Shown: one piece after another, positions 6,598-11,948 of the stretch | How the letters are laid out: every line of letters begins with the position of its first letter | Position numbering within the stretch: position 1 is the first letter of the stretch | Assembly (NCBI GenBank): GCA_022600695.1 | Contig: JAHZJY010000281.1 | Location: 1-11,948, forward strand | Source of the DNA: Actinomycetes bacterium | GTDB taxonomy: Bacteria; Actinomycetota; Actinomycetes; Mycobacteriales; Mycobacteriaceae | Length of the DNA: 11,948 nucleotides | Direction: 5' to 3' | Program-made: the position numbers and the translations under genes | Notes under the pieces: generated by a model | Told to the model about the DNA's origin: nothing | What the model saw: the letters and a program-made list of their open reading frames with translations, nothing else | The model's database searches: none

Positions 6598-9500
6598 GCC
6601 GCTCCGACCTTCGGCGGCCGCGGGCCGCGCGCCCGCGCGCGCTTACGGGAAACCTGCCACGGCGCAATGGGATTGCCCTGCCATCGGGTGGATGGCGGCA
6701 CTTCGTCGCCGCGCATCACCAGTGATGCCGGTCCCACCGTGGCTCCGGCACCGATCCGGGAGGCGGGCAGTGCCACGCAGTGCGGGCCCAGTGTCGCACC
6801 CGGCTCGAGCACCACGGAGTCCATCCGCATGATCCGGTCGTGGAACAGGTGCGTCTGCACCACGCACCCGCGGTTGACGGTGCTGCCGTCACCGAGGGTC
6901 ACCAGGTCGGCCTCCGGCAGCCAATACGTCTCGCACCACACGCCCCGGCCGATTTTCGCGCCGAGCGCCCGCAGCCACAGATTGATCACCGGGGTTCCGC
7001 TGGCTGCCCGCGCGAACCACGGCGCGGCGACCGTTTCGACGAAGGCATCCGACACCTCATTGCGCCAGACGAAGGAAGACCACAGCGGGTGTTCCTCATC
7101 GCGGATACGGCCAACCACAAGCCATTTGGCCCCCACGGCGATACATCCGGCTATCGCTCCGGCGATCAGCAGCACGGCACCGCCGGCCAGGGCGGCCCAG
7201 CCGTAGCCGCCGCGCAGTGCCACCGCCTGTAGCGCAGCCAGGGTTGCCACGCCGATCGTGAACGTGACCATCAGGGGCAGCACCCGGCACGTTTCGACGG
7301 CCCCGCGCGCCAGCTTCAGCCGCGTCGGGGGGGCGTAGGTCAACGAGGCGTCCGCGGTGTCGGATCGCCTGCGCAACCGGACCGGCGGGCTACCCAGCCA
7401 GGATGAACCGGTCTTGGCCTTCGGTGGAGTCGCCGACAGCACCGCCACCAGGGCGTCGTCGGGTACCCGTCGACCCGGCTGGGTGATACCGGAGTTACCG
7501 AGGAAGGCTCGTTTACCGATGACGGCCTTGGCGACATGGATCCAGCCGCCGCCTAGTTCGTAGGAGGCCACCATGGTGTCGTCGGCGAGGAAGGCGCCGT
7601 CCTCCACCACGGTGAACTTCGGGGTGAGCAGAGCGGTTGAGATCTCGGTATCGCGGCCGATCCGGGCCCCGAGGATCCGTAGCCATACCGGCGTCGCGAG
7701 CGCCGCATAGAGCGGGAACAGGTAGTTGCGGGCAGCGTCCATCAGCCGTTCGGTACTCCACAACTGCCAGCCGACCCGGCTGCGGACCGGGTGGTAGCCC
7801 TCGCGCAGACCGATCGCCAGCACCCGCACACCCAGCGCCGTCAGCGTCGCGTAGACCCCGACGGCCACCAGCGTCGCGACCGGGATCCAGGGCACCGCGG
7901 CCCACGCGGCCTGCTGCAGAGTCGTGGTCTGCCGCACCGCCCAAGCCAGCACCGCCAGTCCGGCGCCCAGCGACGCCAACGGCAGCGCTCCCAGCAGCAT
8001 CGAGGACAGCCCGTAGATCAGCACCCAATGCGCGGACCGCGGCGGGCGGTGATCCGGCCACGGATGGCGGGCCTTGCCGGATTTCACCGCGGGTGAACCC
8101 TTCCAGTACTGGCGGTTCTTCACCTTGCCGACCACCGCCGAACCTGGCGCGACATCGGCGTCCTTGCCGACGACCGCCCCGGGCAGCAGGGTGGTTCGGG
8201 CACCGATCGTCGCGTCATTGCCGACGGTGACCGGCCCGACGTGGAAGAGATCCCCGTCTATCCAGTGCCCGGTCAGGTCGACCTCCGGTTCCACCGAACT
8301 ACGGTGGCCGAGCGTGAGCATTCCGGTGACCGGCGGGGCGGAATGCAGATCCACTCCTTTGCCCACAGAATTGCCGAGCGCCCTGGCGTAGTACACCAGC
8401 CAGGGGGCACCGGAGAGGTTCTCGGCTCCGCTGGCCGCCGCCAGTCGCTCCGCCAGCCATACCCGCAGATGCTGCGGACCCCCGCGACGGTAGGTCCCGG
8501 GCTTCAGGCCGGCCAGCAGCACCCGGGCGCCCACCACGGCGATGGCCATCCGGCCCAGCGGCGTGATGAACATCATGAACGCTGCCGCGACCAGCCACCA
8601 ATTGACCGTGATCAGCCACGGCAACGGGTGCGCCCAGGCCACCACGTTGTTGATCAGCGCAAGCCAGGTGACCCACTGCAGCCCGGCGAGGGTGGCCAGC
8701 GGTAGCGAAAGGGCGACCTGGGCCGCCTGGGCGGAGACCGGTGTGGGTGCCACCAGCCGCGGCGCGACGGCCACCGGTGGCGGTTGGTCGGCGGCCATCT
8801 CATCGAGGAAACCGGCCAGCGAGCCGAGTCGCGGGTGATCGTAGAGATGCGCGACCGTCATAGCCGGGTACCGATCCCGCAGCGCCACCACCATCTGGGC
8901 GGCTGCCAGCGAGCCGCCGCCGAGGGCGAAGAAGTCCGCTTCCGGCCCGTCGACGACGGAGCCGAGAATGTCCTGCCACCGTGCGGCCAGCCATGCCATG
9001 GTGCCGCCGAGTTGGGAGCCGACATCCGGAACGTCCCCGGGCGGCGGCCACGGCAGGGCGTCGCGATCGACCTTTCCTGAAGTGCGGGTGGGCAGTTCGT
9101 CGACCAGAACCAGTCGCGGGACCAGCGCTGCCGGCAACGCATCGGCCAGGTGCCTCCGGGCGGCGGCCAGGTCGAAGGACGGCTCGGCCGAGGCGATGTA
9201 GCCCACCAGTACCGGTGTGCCGCTGGCGGTTTTTCGGACCGCGGCCGCACCGCCGCTGACACCGGGCAGATGCACCAACGCCGCATCCACCTCACCCAGT
9301 TCGATGCGGCGCCCGCCCACCTTCACCTGGTCGTCGGCCCGGCCCTGAAAGTACAGTCCGTCGGGTTCCAAGCGAACCAGGTCGCCGCTTCGGTAGGCGC
9401 GCGCCCAGCCCAAGGTGGGCATCGGCGCGTATTTTTCGGCGTCCTTCTCCGGATCGAGATACCGGGCCAGTCCGACGCCGCCGATCACCAACTCGCCCAC

Positions 9501-10511
9501 CCCGCCGATCGCGACCGGCTCGCCGGACCCGTCCACCACCGCCAGATCCCAGCCCGGCAGCGGCAGCCCGATGCTGACCGGCGCGTTCCCGGTCAGCTGC
9601 GCTCCGCACGAGACCACCGTTGCTTCGGTGGGCCCGTAGGTGTTCCAGACTTCGCGGCCGTCAACCGCGAGCCGGCCGGCCAGATCGGGCGGGCAGGCCT
9701 CGCCGCCGAAGATCAGTAGCCGGACCGCCTCCAGCGCCTCAGCCGGCCACAACGCCGCGAGGGTGGGCACCGTGGACACCACGGTGATATCCCGGGAGAC
9801 GAGCCAGGGCCCCAGGTCCATACCGCTGCGCACCAGTGCGCGCGGAGCCGGCACCAGGCAGCCGCCGTGGCGCCAGGCCAGCCACATCTCCTCGCAGGAG
9901 GCGTCGAACCCCACCGACAGGCCGGCGAGCACCCGGTCACCTGGTCTGATTGGGTTGTGCTGCAGGAACATCCGGGCTTCCGCGTCGATGAAGGCTGCGG
10001 CATTGCGGTGGCTGACCGCCACACCCTTCGGGGTGCCGGTGGAGCCGGAGGTGAAGATGATCCAGGCATCGTCGTCGAGTTGGGGCGGCGCGGGGCTCCA
10101 ACCGCGCGAGGATCCGGGGCCACGGTTCAGTCCCGCCTCGGTGATGACTCCGGCCACCCCGGCCTCGGTGAACACCAGATGCGCACGATCATCGGGGTCG
10201 TCGGCGTCAACCGGCACGTATGCGGCTCCGGTAGCCAGAACTGAGAGTATCGCCAGGTACAGCGAATAGCTACCGGACGGCATCCGGATTCCGACCCGGT
10301 CGCCCCGACCGATCCCGCGGGCGGCAAGCCACCGGGACCCCGCCCTGATATCGGCGGTGATCTCACCGTAGGTCAGCTGAACGGCGCCGTCGTCGATCGC
10401 CGGCGCGTCCGGATACCGGGCTGCGGTGTCATGGAGGATGTCGATGAGCGTTCGCGGTGACGGTGCGTCGCGGGAGAGCAGATACTGAGCGGGAATCGGG
10501 GGCGTCGCCAC
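6594..10511 (-). CDS. Pls/PosA-family single-module nonribosomal peptide synthetase (epsilon-poly-lysine-synthetase-like)
   Basis: The product has 1305 residues, close to the known Pls (about 1320). Its order is: adenylation domain (about 25-485), carrier domain (about 500-575), two membrane helices (about 601-669), soluble domain C1 (682-810), helices (828-901), C2 (908-1046), helices (1074-1133), C3 (1146-1287) and a basic tail. Adenylation motifs are intact: FTSGSTGTPKG at 153-163, NTYGPTE at 290-296, YRSGD at 373-377, FQGRADDQVKVGG at 388-400 and TSGK with K480. The phosphopantetheine serine is S534 in LGGGS. C1 to C3 contain hexapeptide-type repeats and each ends in W-x-G-S/N-P (803-807, 1038-1042, 1277-1281); no HHxxxDG condensation motif or thioesterase is present. 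In Pls the three domains elongate the chain iteratively at the membrane. The specificity residues, read by hand, are D203 A204 E207 S246 I267 G269 T291 V299 V300 K480; E207 suits a basic amino acid. The GTG start at 10511 is chosen because the Pls-like sequence begins there, with AGGA 9 bases upstream; the frame is open to an ATG at 10643, inside the terC leader region. Confidence 0.92.
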   Translation of the reverse strand: MATPPIPAQYLLSRDAPSPRTLIDILHDTAARYPDAPAIDDGAVQLTYGEITADIRAGSRWLAARGIGRGDRVGIRMPSGSYSLYLAILSVLATGAAYVPVDADDPDDRAHLVFTEAGVAGVITEAGLNRGPGSSRGWSPAPPQLDDDAWIIFTSGSTGTPKGVAVSHRNAAAFIDAEARMFLQHNPIRPGDRVLAGLSVGFDASCEEMWLAWRHGGCLVPAPRALVRSGMDLGPWLVSRDITVVSTVPTLAALWPAEALEAVRLLIFGGEACPPDLAGRLAVDGREVWNTYGPTEATVVSCGAQLTGNAPVSIGLPLPGWDLAVVDGSGEPVAIGGVGELVIGGVGLARYLDPEKDAEKYAPMPTLGWARAYRSGDLVRLEPDGLYFQGRADDQVKVGGRRIELGEVDAALVHLPGVSGGAAAVRKTASGTPVLVGYIASAEPSFDLAAARRHLADALPAALVPRLVLVDELPTRTSGKVDRDALPWPPPGDVPDVGSQLGGTMAWLAARWQDILGSVVDGPEADFFALGGGSLAAAQMVVALRDRYPAMTVAHLYDHPRLGSLAGFLDEMAADQPPPVAVAPRLVAPTPVSAQAAQVALSLPLATLAGLQWVTWLALINNVVAWAHPLPWLITVNWWLVAAAFMMFITPLGRMAIAVVGARVLLAGLKPGTYRRGGPQHLRVWLAERLAAASGAENLSGAPWLVYYARALGNSVGKGVDLHSAPPVTGMLTLGHRSSVEPEVDLTGHWIDGDLFHVGPVTVGNDATIGARTTLLPGAVVGKDADVAPGSAVVGKVKNRQYWKGSPAVKSGKARHPWPDHRPPRSAHWVLIYGLSSMLLGALPLASLGAGLAVLAWAVRQTTTLQQAAWAAVPWIPVATLVAVGVYATLTALGVRVLAIGLREGYHPVRSRVGWQLWSTERLMDAARNYLFPLYAALATPVWLRILGARIGRDTEISTALLTPKFTVVEDGAFLADDTMVASYELGGGWIHVAKAVIGKRAFLGNSGITQPGRRVPDDALVAVLSATPPKAKTGSSWLGSPPVRLRRRSDTADASLTYAPPTRLKLARGAVETCRVLPLMVTFTIGVATLAALQAVALRGGYGWAALAGGAVLLIAGAIAGCIAVGAKWLVVGRIRDEEHPLWSSFVWRNEVSDAFVETVAAPWFARAASGTPVINLWLRALGAKIGRGVWCETYWLPEADLVTLGDGSTVNRGCVVQTHLFHDRIMRMDSVVLEPGATLGPHCVALPASRIGAGATVGPASLVMRGDEVPPSTRWQGNPIAPWQVSRKRARARGPRPPKVGAA

Positions 10512-10519
10512 GTCTGTGA

Positions 10520-10525
10520 ATCCTA
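10520..10525 (-). promoter_or_regulatory. possible -10 box (TAGGAT) of the synthetase operon
   Basis: On the minus strand TAGGAT fits TANNNT and is followed by 8 bases and then the GTG at 10511. The mRNA would be leaderless or carry a leader of one or two bases. The AGGA inside this box could instead act as a Shine-Dalgarno sequence (spacing 9) if transcription starts further upstream; the two readings exclude each other. No good -35 is visible. Confidence 0.35.
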
Positions 10526-10568
10526 GGCTCACCCGGCGATCGGCGTGGTGCCCGGAGCGCACCCGATG

Positions 10569-10597
10569 TGGCAAAGCCGGGCCGGACCTGAGAAACT
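10569..10597 (+). promoter_or_regulatory. possible terC promoter
   Basis: TGGCAA (10569-10574) and GAAACT (10592-10597) are separated by 17 bases and resemble weak -35 and -10 elements. Transcription would start near 10604, exactly where the riboswitch closing helix begins. Each hexamer matches the consensus only partly, so the call rests mainly on spacing and position. Confidence 0.3.
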
Positions 10598-10603
10598 TGG
10601 CCG

Positions 10604-10707
10604 CGCAGGGGGGAGTATTCCTTCGCCGCGGTGTCGCCAGCACGTCGGCCGTCTGTCGGCCGTCCGGTTCCGCGGGCCGCTTCAGGCGGCGGAAGAGACC
10701 TCGGGCG
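10604..10707 (+). promoter_or_regulatory. candidate yybP-ykoY (Mn2+-sensing) riboswitch in the terC leader
   Basis: The known class has a GGGGAGUA 5' element, a closing AAGACC-type 3' element, a TCGTCA/CCGG internal loop and a final hairpin. Here GGGGGGAGTA (10608-10617) is followed by P1.2 TTCC (10618-10621) pairing with GGAA (10691-10694), and then GAGACC (10695-10700). P1.1 is GGGG (10608-10611) with CCTC (10699-10702), extended by CGC (10604-10606) with GCG (10705-10707). P3.1 is CCGCGG (10626-10631) with CCGCGG (10670-10675). The internal loop has TCGCCA (10634-10639, one change from TCGTCA, keeping the final A) opposite CCGG (10664-10667). P3.2 is CGGCCG (10646-10651) with CGGCCG (10657-10662). 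P4 is GCCGC (10676-10680) with GCGGC (10686-10690). The usual small P2 hairpin is not evident. The class is well known to control TerC/Alx-family Mn2+ exporters, the gene that follows here. The fold was drawn by eye. Confidence 0.75.
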
Positions 10708-10724
10708 ACGATGGCCGGAGGTCT
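10696..10724 (+). promoter_or_regulatory. ribosome-binding-site sequestering helix (riboswitch expression platform)
   Basis: AGACCTC (10696-10702) is perfectly complementary to GAGGTCT (10718-10724), which contains most of the terC Shine-Dalgarno sequence GGAGG (10717-10721). After a G-G mismatch three more pairs can form inside (10704-10706 with 10714-10716). The CCTC strand is also the 3' side of the riboswitch P1.1 helix, so the two pairings exclude each other. Metal-bound riboswitch would free the ribosome binding site, giving a translational ON switch as described for E. coli alx and mntP. Confidence 0.7.
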
Positions 10725-10729
10725 GCTCT

Positions 10730-11698
10730 GTGAACGTGTCGGCGCTGGAGTGGGGTATCACCCTGGCGGCGACGCTCGCCGTGTTGTTCGTCGATGTCAT
10801 GGTGTTCGCCCGCCGCCCTCACGAGCCGAGTCGCCGCGAATGCCTGCTTGCGCTCAGCGTCTACGTCAGTCTCGCGGTGCTGTTCGGCTTGTGGGTGTGG
10901 CATTTCCACGGCAACCAGTTCGGTCTGGAGTTCTACGCCGGATGGCTCACCGAATACAGCCTGTCAGTGGACAACCTGTTCATCTTCATCATCATCATGG
11001 CCAGCTTCAATGTCCCCAAGGTCTACCAGCAGCAGGCCCTGTTGGTCGGGATCATTCTGGCGCTGGTGTTCCGCGGAATCTTCATCGCACTCGGAGCGGT
11101 TGCCATTCAACGGTTCTCGTGGATCTTCTATATTTTTGGTGCCTTCCTGGTCTATACGGCGGTCAAACTGGTTCGGGACACCGACCACGGGGACGAAGCC
11201 GACAACGCCGTGGTGCGGTTCGCCAGGAACCACCTGAACACCACCGATTCATGGCACGGCCTGAAGCTCTACATCAAACATGGCGGCAGGCGCCTGATGA
11301 CGCCGATGTTCCTGGTGGTCGTCGCCCTGGCCACCACCGACCTGCTCTTCGCGATGGACTCGATACCGGCGATCTACGGGCTGACGCGAGAGCCTTATCT
11401 GGTGTTCACCGCCAACATTTTCGCGCTGATGGGACTGCGACAGCTGTACTTCCTCCTCGGTGACCTGCTTGACCGTCTGGTCTACCTGTCACAGGGCCTG
11501 GCGTTCATCCTGTGCTTCATCGGGATCAAACTCCTGCTACATGCCCTGCACGAGAATGACGTCCCGTTCATCAACGGTGGCCAGGGGGTCGCCGTACCGG
11601 AGATTCCGACGTTACTGAGTCTGGCGGTGATCGTGCTGACACTGTTGCTGACCATGGTGGCCAGCCTCATCAAGACCAGGATCAGCGATTCGCGCTGA
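10730..11698 (+). CDS. terC: TerC/Alx-family membrane protein, probable Mn2+ exporter
   Basis: This is a 322-residue inner-membrane protein with about 8 to 9 hydrophobic segments. It carries both family signatures: EYSLSVDNLFIF (75-86, acidic E75 and D81) and ATTDLLFAMDSIPAI (201-215, acidic D204 and D210). These are the repeated acidic membrane motifs thought to handle the metal ion. A charged cytoplasmic loop (about 148-190) separates the two halves. The family includes E. coli Alx and Bacillus TerC proteins, linked to Mn2+ export and metalation of secreted enzymes; tellurium resistance is the historical name only. The GTG start at 10730 is chosen for the GGAGG 8 bases upstream and the immediate start of the first helix. 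An in-frame ATG at 10631 would lie within the riboswitch and is unlikely. It is transcribed divergently from the synthetase operon, 218 bases apart, and is probably Mn2+-induced through its leader. Confidence 0.93.
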   Translation: MNVSALEWGITLAATLAVLFVDVMVFARRPHEPSRRECLLALSVYVSLAVLFGLWVWHFHGNQFGLEFYAGWLTEYSLSVDNLFIFIIIMASFNVPKVYQQQALLVGIILALVFRGIFIALGAVAIQRFSWIFYIFGAFLVYTAVKLVRDTDHGDEADNAVVRFARNHLNTTDSWHGLKLYIKHGGRRLMTPMFLVVVALATTDLLFAMDSIPAIYGLTREPYLVFTANIFALMGLRQLYFLLGDLLDRLVYLSQGLAFILCFIGIKLLLHALHENDVPFINGGQGVAVPEIPTLLSLAVIVLTLLLTMVASLIKTRISDSR

Positions 11699-11704
11699 GC
11701 GCGA
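11690..11704. terminator. short hairpin straddling the terC stop codon
   Basis: TCGCGC (11690-11695) and GCGCGA (11699-11704) are perfect inverted copies around the terC stop codon TGA. CGAGCTCG (11702-11709) is a second overlapping palindrome. The convergent gene ends at 11713, so a bidirectional terminator would have to lie here. The 3-base loop and lack of a U-run make this weak. Confidence 0.3.
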
Positions 11705-11712
11705 GCTCGACC

Positions 11713-11948
11713 TCAGGCCCAGTTGTCGTAGCCGCCCTCCGGGCCGAGCATCCGCTCCAGCCTGCTGCGGTTCAGCTTGGCAATTTCGTTGAGCACAGCT
11801 TTGCGTTCGGTCTCGCCGTCGTTGTGCATCCGTTCGGCGATCGCGGAGATCACCGCCGGGACCGGTGACCCGTCTCTGACGTACATCACGAATTCGAAGC
11901 CGAACTTCTCGGCGTAACTCCGGGCCGACCTTTGCAGCGACCGCATCA
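11713..11948 (-). CDS. 2-oxo-4-hydroxy-4-carboxy-5-ureidoimidazoline (OHCU) decarboxylase-like protein, C-terminal part, cut by the window edge
   Basis: At least 77 C-terminal residues are visible and the frame is open at the right edge; full-length family members have about 160 to 180 residues. The segment YAEKFGFEFVMYVRDGS, then IAERMHNDGETERKAVLNEIAKLNRSRLERML, follows the typical OHCU decarboxylase end: FGf-F, a variable strand, R-x-x-N-D-x-E-T-E, E-I-x-K and R-L. The enzyme performs the last step of urate oxidation, giving S-allantoin, and acts in the cytoplasm. The catalytic His and Glu of the N-terminal half are outside the window. The ATG at 11946 may be an internal methionine. It converges with terC, with a 14-base gap. 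Other ureide-pathway genes are expected to the right. Confidence 0.8.
   Translation of the reverse strand, partial: MRSLQRSARSYAEKFGFEFVMYVRDGSPVPAVISAIAERMHNDGETERKAVLNEIAKLNRSRLERMLGPEGGYDNWA

Noticed and set aside
6605..6650. Low-complexity CG-rich run
   Set aside because: It encodes the basic C-terminal tail of the synthetase (RKRARARGPRPPK) and needs no other explanation.
10512..10643. N-terminal extension of the synthetase to the in-frame ATG at 10643
   Set aside because: The extra 44 residues are arginine-rich and unlike a Pls start, the DNA is opposite the terC leader structure, and GTG at 10511 has both a -10 box and an AGGA at usable distance.
10631..10729. N-terminal extension of terC to the ATG at 10631
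   Set aside because: It would be translated from inside the riboswitch. GTG at 10730 has GGAGG 8 bases upstream and begins right at the first helix.
10516..11463. Open frame of 315 codons on the plus strand overlapping terC
   Set aside because: It is a shadow of the TerC frame; the product is Arg- and Pro-rich and has no recognisable domain.
1..11948. CRISPR array, insertion sequence or toxin-antitoxin pair
   Set aside because: No regularly spaced repeats, transposase motifs or small paired genes of that kind were seen on either strand.

Overview
The window is high-GC DNA with GTG starts and strong codon bias. Several genes have a TANNNT-type -10 box placed 6 to 8 bases before the start codon, which is the leaderless layout common in mycobacteria. 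Together with the gene families present, this points to an actinomycete, most probably a Mycobacterium/Mycolicibacterium-like organism. That assignment is inference; no taxonomic marker gene lies in the window.

Layout. At the left edge is tRNA-Thr(CGU) (+), preceded by a strong inverted repeat in its 5' flank. It faces a CPA2-type cation/proton antiporter with a C-terminal nucleotide-binding domain (-), and a hairpin lies between the two. A possible 43-residue leaderless small protein (+, 1963-2091) sits between the antiporter and a large GT-C-like membrane protein (-, 2096-3889). Next come three genes in tight order on the minus strand, read from right to left: a Pls/PosA-type single-module nonribosomal peptide synthetase (6594-10511), an M1 metallopeptidase (5269-6597) and a 12-helix MOP-type flippase-like protein (3971-5272). 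Each downstream start overlaps the preceding stop as GTGA. A 21-base palindrome just after the flippase is a plausible operon end, and the GT-C-like gene behind it appears to have its own leaderless promoter. Divergent from the synthetase is terC (+, 10730-11698). Its leader folds as a candidate yybP-ykoY (Mn2+) riboswitch. The window ends in the 3' part of an OHCU decarboxylase-like gene (-), convergent with terC.

How the genes may work together. The synthetase has the architecture of epsilon-poly-L-lysine synthetase: A and PCP domains, then three membrane-separated soluble domains, with no classical condensation or thioesterase domain. The hand-read specificity residues carry an acidic residue at the position expected for a basic substrate. 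In Streptomyces albulus a zinc aminopeptidase (Pld) degrades the polymer, so translational coupling of an M1 peptidase to the synthetase here looks like a synthesis/turnover pair. The flippase-like and GT-C-like genes suggest that envelope or lipid-linked chemistry accompanies the polymer. That last link is inference only.

The two items most worth attention are this putative homopoly(amino acid) locus and the terC leader. In the leader, the 3' strand of the riboswitch closing helix is exactly complementary over 7 bases to the terC ribosome binding site region, which gives a readable translational ON switch.
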